Position numbers and translations under genes: made by a program
The notes under the pieces: model-generated
The model's database searches: none
What the model was told of the DNA's origin: nothing
Seen by the model: only the letters and a program-made list of their open reading frames with translations
Shown: positions 63,314 to 64,000 of the stretch, piece after piece
Layout of the letters: each line of letters begins with the position of its first letter
Position numbering within the stretch: the first letter of the stretch is position 1
From: Paenibacillus oenotherae
GTDB taxonomy: Bacteria; Bacillota; Bacilli; Paenibacillales; Paenibacillaceae
Reading direction: 5' to 3'
Assembly: GCF_019443105.1 (NCBI RefSeq)
Contig: NZ_JAHZIJ010000020.1
Coordinates: forward strand, 32,490-96,489
Length of the DNA: 64,000 nucleotides

Positions 63314-63679
63314 CTATGATTGATGACGGACGGAGGGAATCACAAAGTTAGAGGTATACTTGATGGGATCAAGCAGCAGATGCTTTAATCGAATGGCAAT
63401 GCAAGGGTATAGAAGCACAGCCGAAAGTATCAGCAAATAGAGATGGTATATAGAATGAAACTTATCAGACAGGATCGAGCCAAGAAATAACGAATACGCC
63501 CCGTCTCGCTGCTTCGCTGCATAACTGATCATGACATCATATTTCTCAGAGACATTTGGCGAGTTCTCTGGCACTTCCACCTTGGCAATGAACATTAACT
63601 GTGCATATGTATGAAGAGAAAGCAGAAACACGATAACCCAAACGATGGTCTTTAAGCTTCTTGCATACAGCTTGTCCAA
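63314..63679 (-). CDS. Two-helix membrane protein of unknown function
   Basis: About 121 residues from a TTG at 63679, with GGGAGAGG upstream. An ATG at 63760 is in frame but lies at the predicted -35 region, before the transcript start. Membrane segments at ~10-33 and ~86-106 flank an extracytoplasmic stretch (KVEVPENSPNVSEKYDVMISYAAKQRDGAY). I do not recognise the family. It lies between secDF and the end of an rRNA operon. Confidence 0.5.
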   Translation of the reverse strand: MDKLYARSLKTIVWVIVFLLSLHTYAQLMFIAKVEVPENSPNVSEKYDVMISYAAKQRDGAYSLFLGSILSDKFHSIYHLYLLILSAVLLYPCIAIRLKHLLLDPIKYTSNFVIPSVRHQS

Positions 63680-63730
63680 TTCGATTATCGCCCTCTCCCT
63701 TCTCTTCCAAAAATAGCATGTCCATTCTGT

Positions 63731-63760
63731 ATCATATACGATTCTGGCATGTACGAGCAA
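63731..63760 (-). promoter_or_regulatory. Promoter of the small membrane protein gene
   Basis: TTGCTC (63755-63760) and TATGAT (63731-63736) on the minus strand with an 18-bp spacer. It supports the downstream TTG start. Confidence 0.4.
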
Positions 63761-63776
63761 ATTTTTCTAAATACAG

Positions 63777-63804
63777 CAAAAGAAGTGCCCTTCTCAGGCA
63801 CTTC
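63777..63804 (-). terminator. rRNA operon terminator
   Basis: GAAGTGCC (63782-63789) pairs with GGCACTTC (63797-63804); minus-strand read-out ends in TTCTTTTGC. It follows the 23S 3' end by about 80 bp with no 5S gene between. Confidence 0.75.
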
Positions 63805-63882
63805 CTCATCATTGTATACACCTTCAAAACTGGATGCGAAGTTTATGCAAAGTTAATACCTTTAGCTAGTTTGTACCAAATA

Positions 63883-64000
63883 GGATAAGCCCTCGACCGA
63901 TTAGTATTCGTCAGCTGCATGCATTGCTGCACTTCCACCCCGAACCTATCAACCTGGTCGTCTACCAGGGGTCTTACGAATTGGGAAATCTCATCTTGAG
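63883..64000 (-). rRNA. rrl: 23S ribosomal RNA, 3' end (continues beyond the window)
   Basis: The reverse complement carries conserved 3'-terminal 23S sequence: CTCAAGATGAGATTTCCC, GACGACCAGGTTGATAGGTT, CAGCTGACGAATACTAATCG and GTCGAGGGCTTATCC. The 3' end is near 63883. Only about 118 nt are in the window, so the rest of the operon lies to the right. Confidence 0.95.

Overview
The window looks like a chromosomal segment of an endospore-forming Firmicute of the Paenibacillaceae (Paenibacillus-like). Evidence: a gerA-type germinant receptor operon, a YhcN/YlaJ sporulation lipoprotein, a sigma-K-type promoter, fused SecDF, a c-di-AMP (ydaO-type) riboswitch, B. subtilis-type Fnr with C-terminal cysteines, NRPS genes and near-balanced base composition. 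No plasmid, phage or CRISPR genes were seen.

Layout. 0-5 kb: 5' end of copA with a CsoR-like promoter, polysaccharide deacetylase, YhcN-like lipoprotein, a beta-carbonic anhydrase behind a c-di-AMP riboswitch, a YneR-like protein and an orphan ParB-like protein. 5-10 kb: four-gene germinant receptor operon and a glutamine amidotransferase. 10-14 kb: repeat-rich gap, IclR and Crp/Fnr regulators, flavohaemoglobin Hmp. 14-23 kb: two NRPS proteins read as a Phe module followed by a Cys-like module whose A domain is split by a methyltransferase, with no thioesterase. 23-38 kb: beta-propeller protein, WYL regulator, PH-domain and SPFH membrane genes, oxidoreductases, a frameshifted LysE exporter, an ArsR/SRPBCC operon, FetAB-like iron exporter. 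38-44 kb: glycosyltransferase, KtrB-type K+ channel, a two-component/ABC-transporter operon. 45-58 kb: an anaerobic and nitrosative-stress block (adhE-pflB-pflA, mobA, two hemerythrin-domain genes, a GAF/response regulator/histidine kinase set like NreABC, Fnr). 58-64 kb: broken lipoprotein, radical SAM protein, a probable spore-layer protein, secDF and the 3' end of a 23S rRNA.

The genes connect in two visible ways. First, TGTGA-N6-TCACA-type boxes lie upstream of hmp, adhE, both hemerythrin genes and the acyltransferase, each about 41.5 bp before the start predicted from a -10 element. This is class II Fnr geometry, and fnr itself is in the window. Second, the intergenic gaps carry an unusual repeat system. 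Ten modules each hold four copies of a 16-bp bipartite palindrome (NNTGC-N6-GCANN), with start-to-start spacings of about 51, 61 and 51 bp. The half-sites and spacings are fixed while the N6 centres vary. I regard this as the most novel structure in the window.
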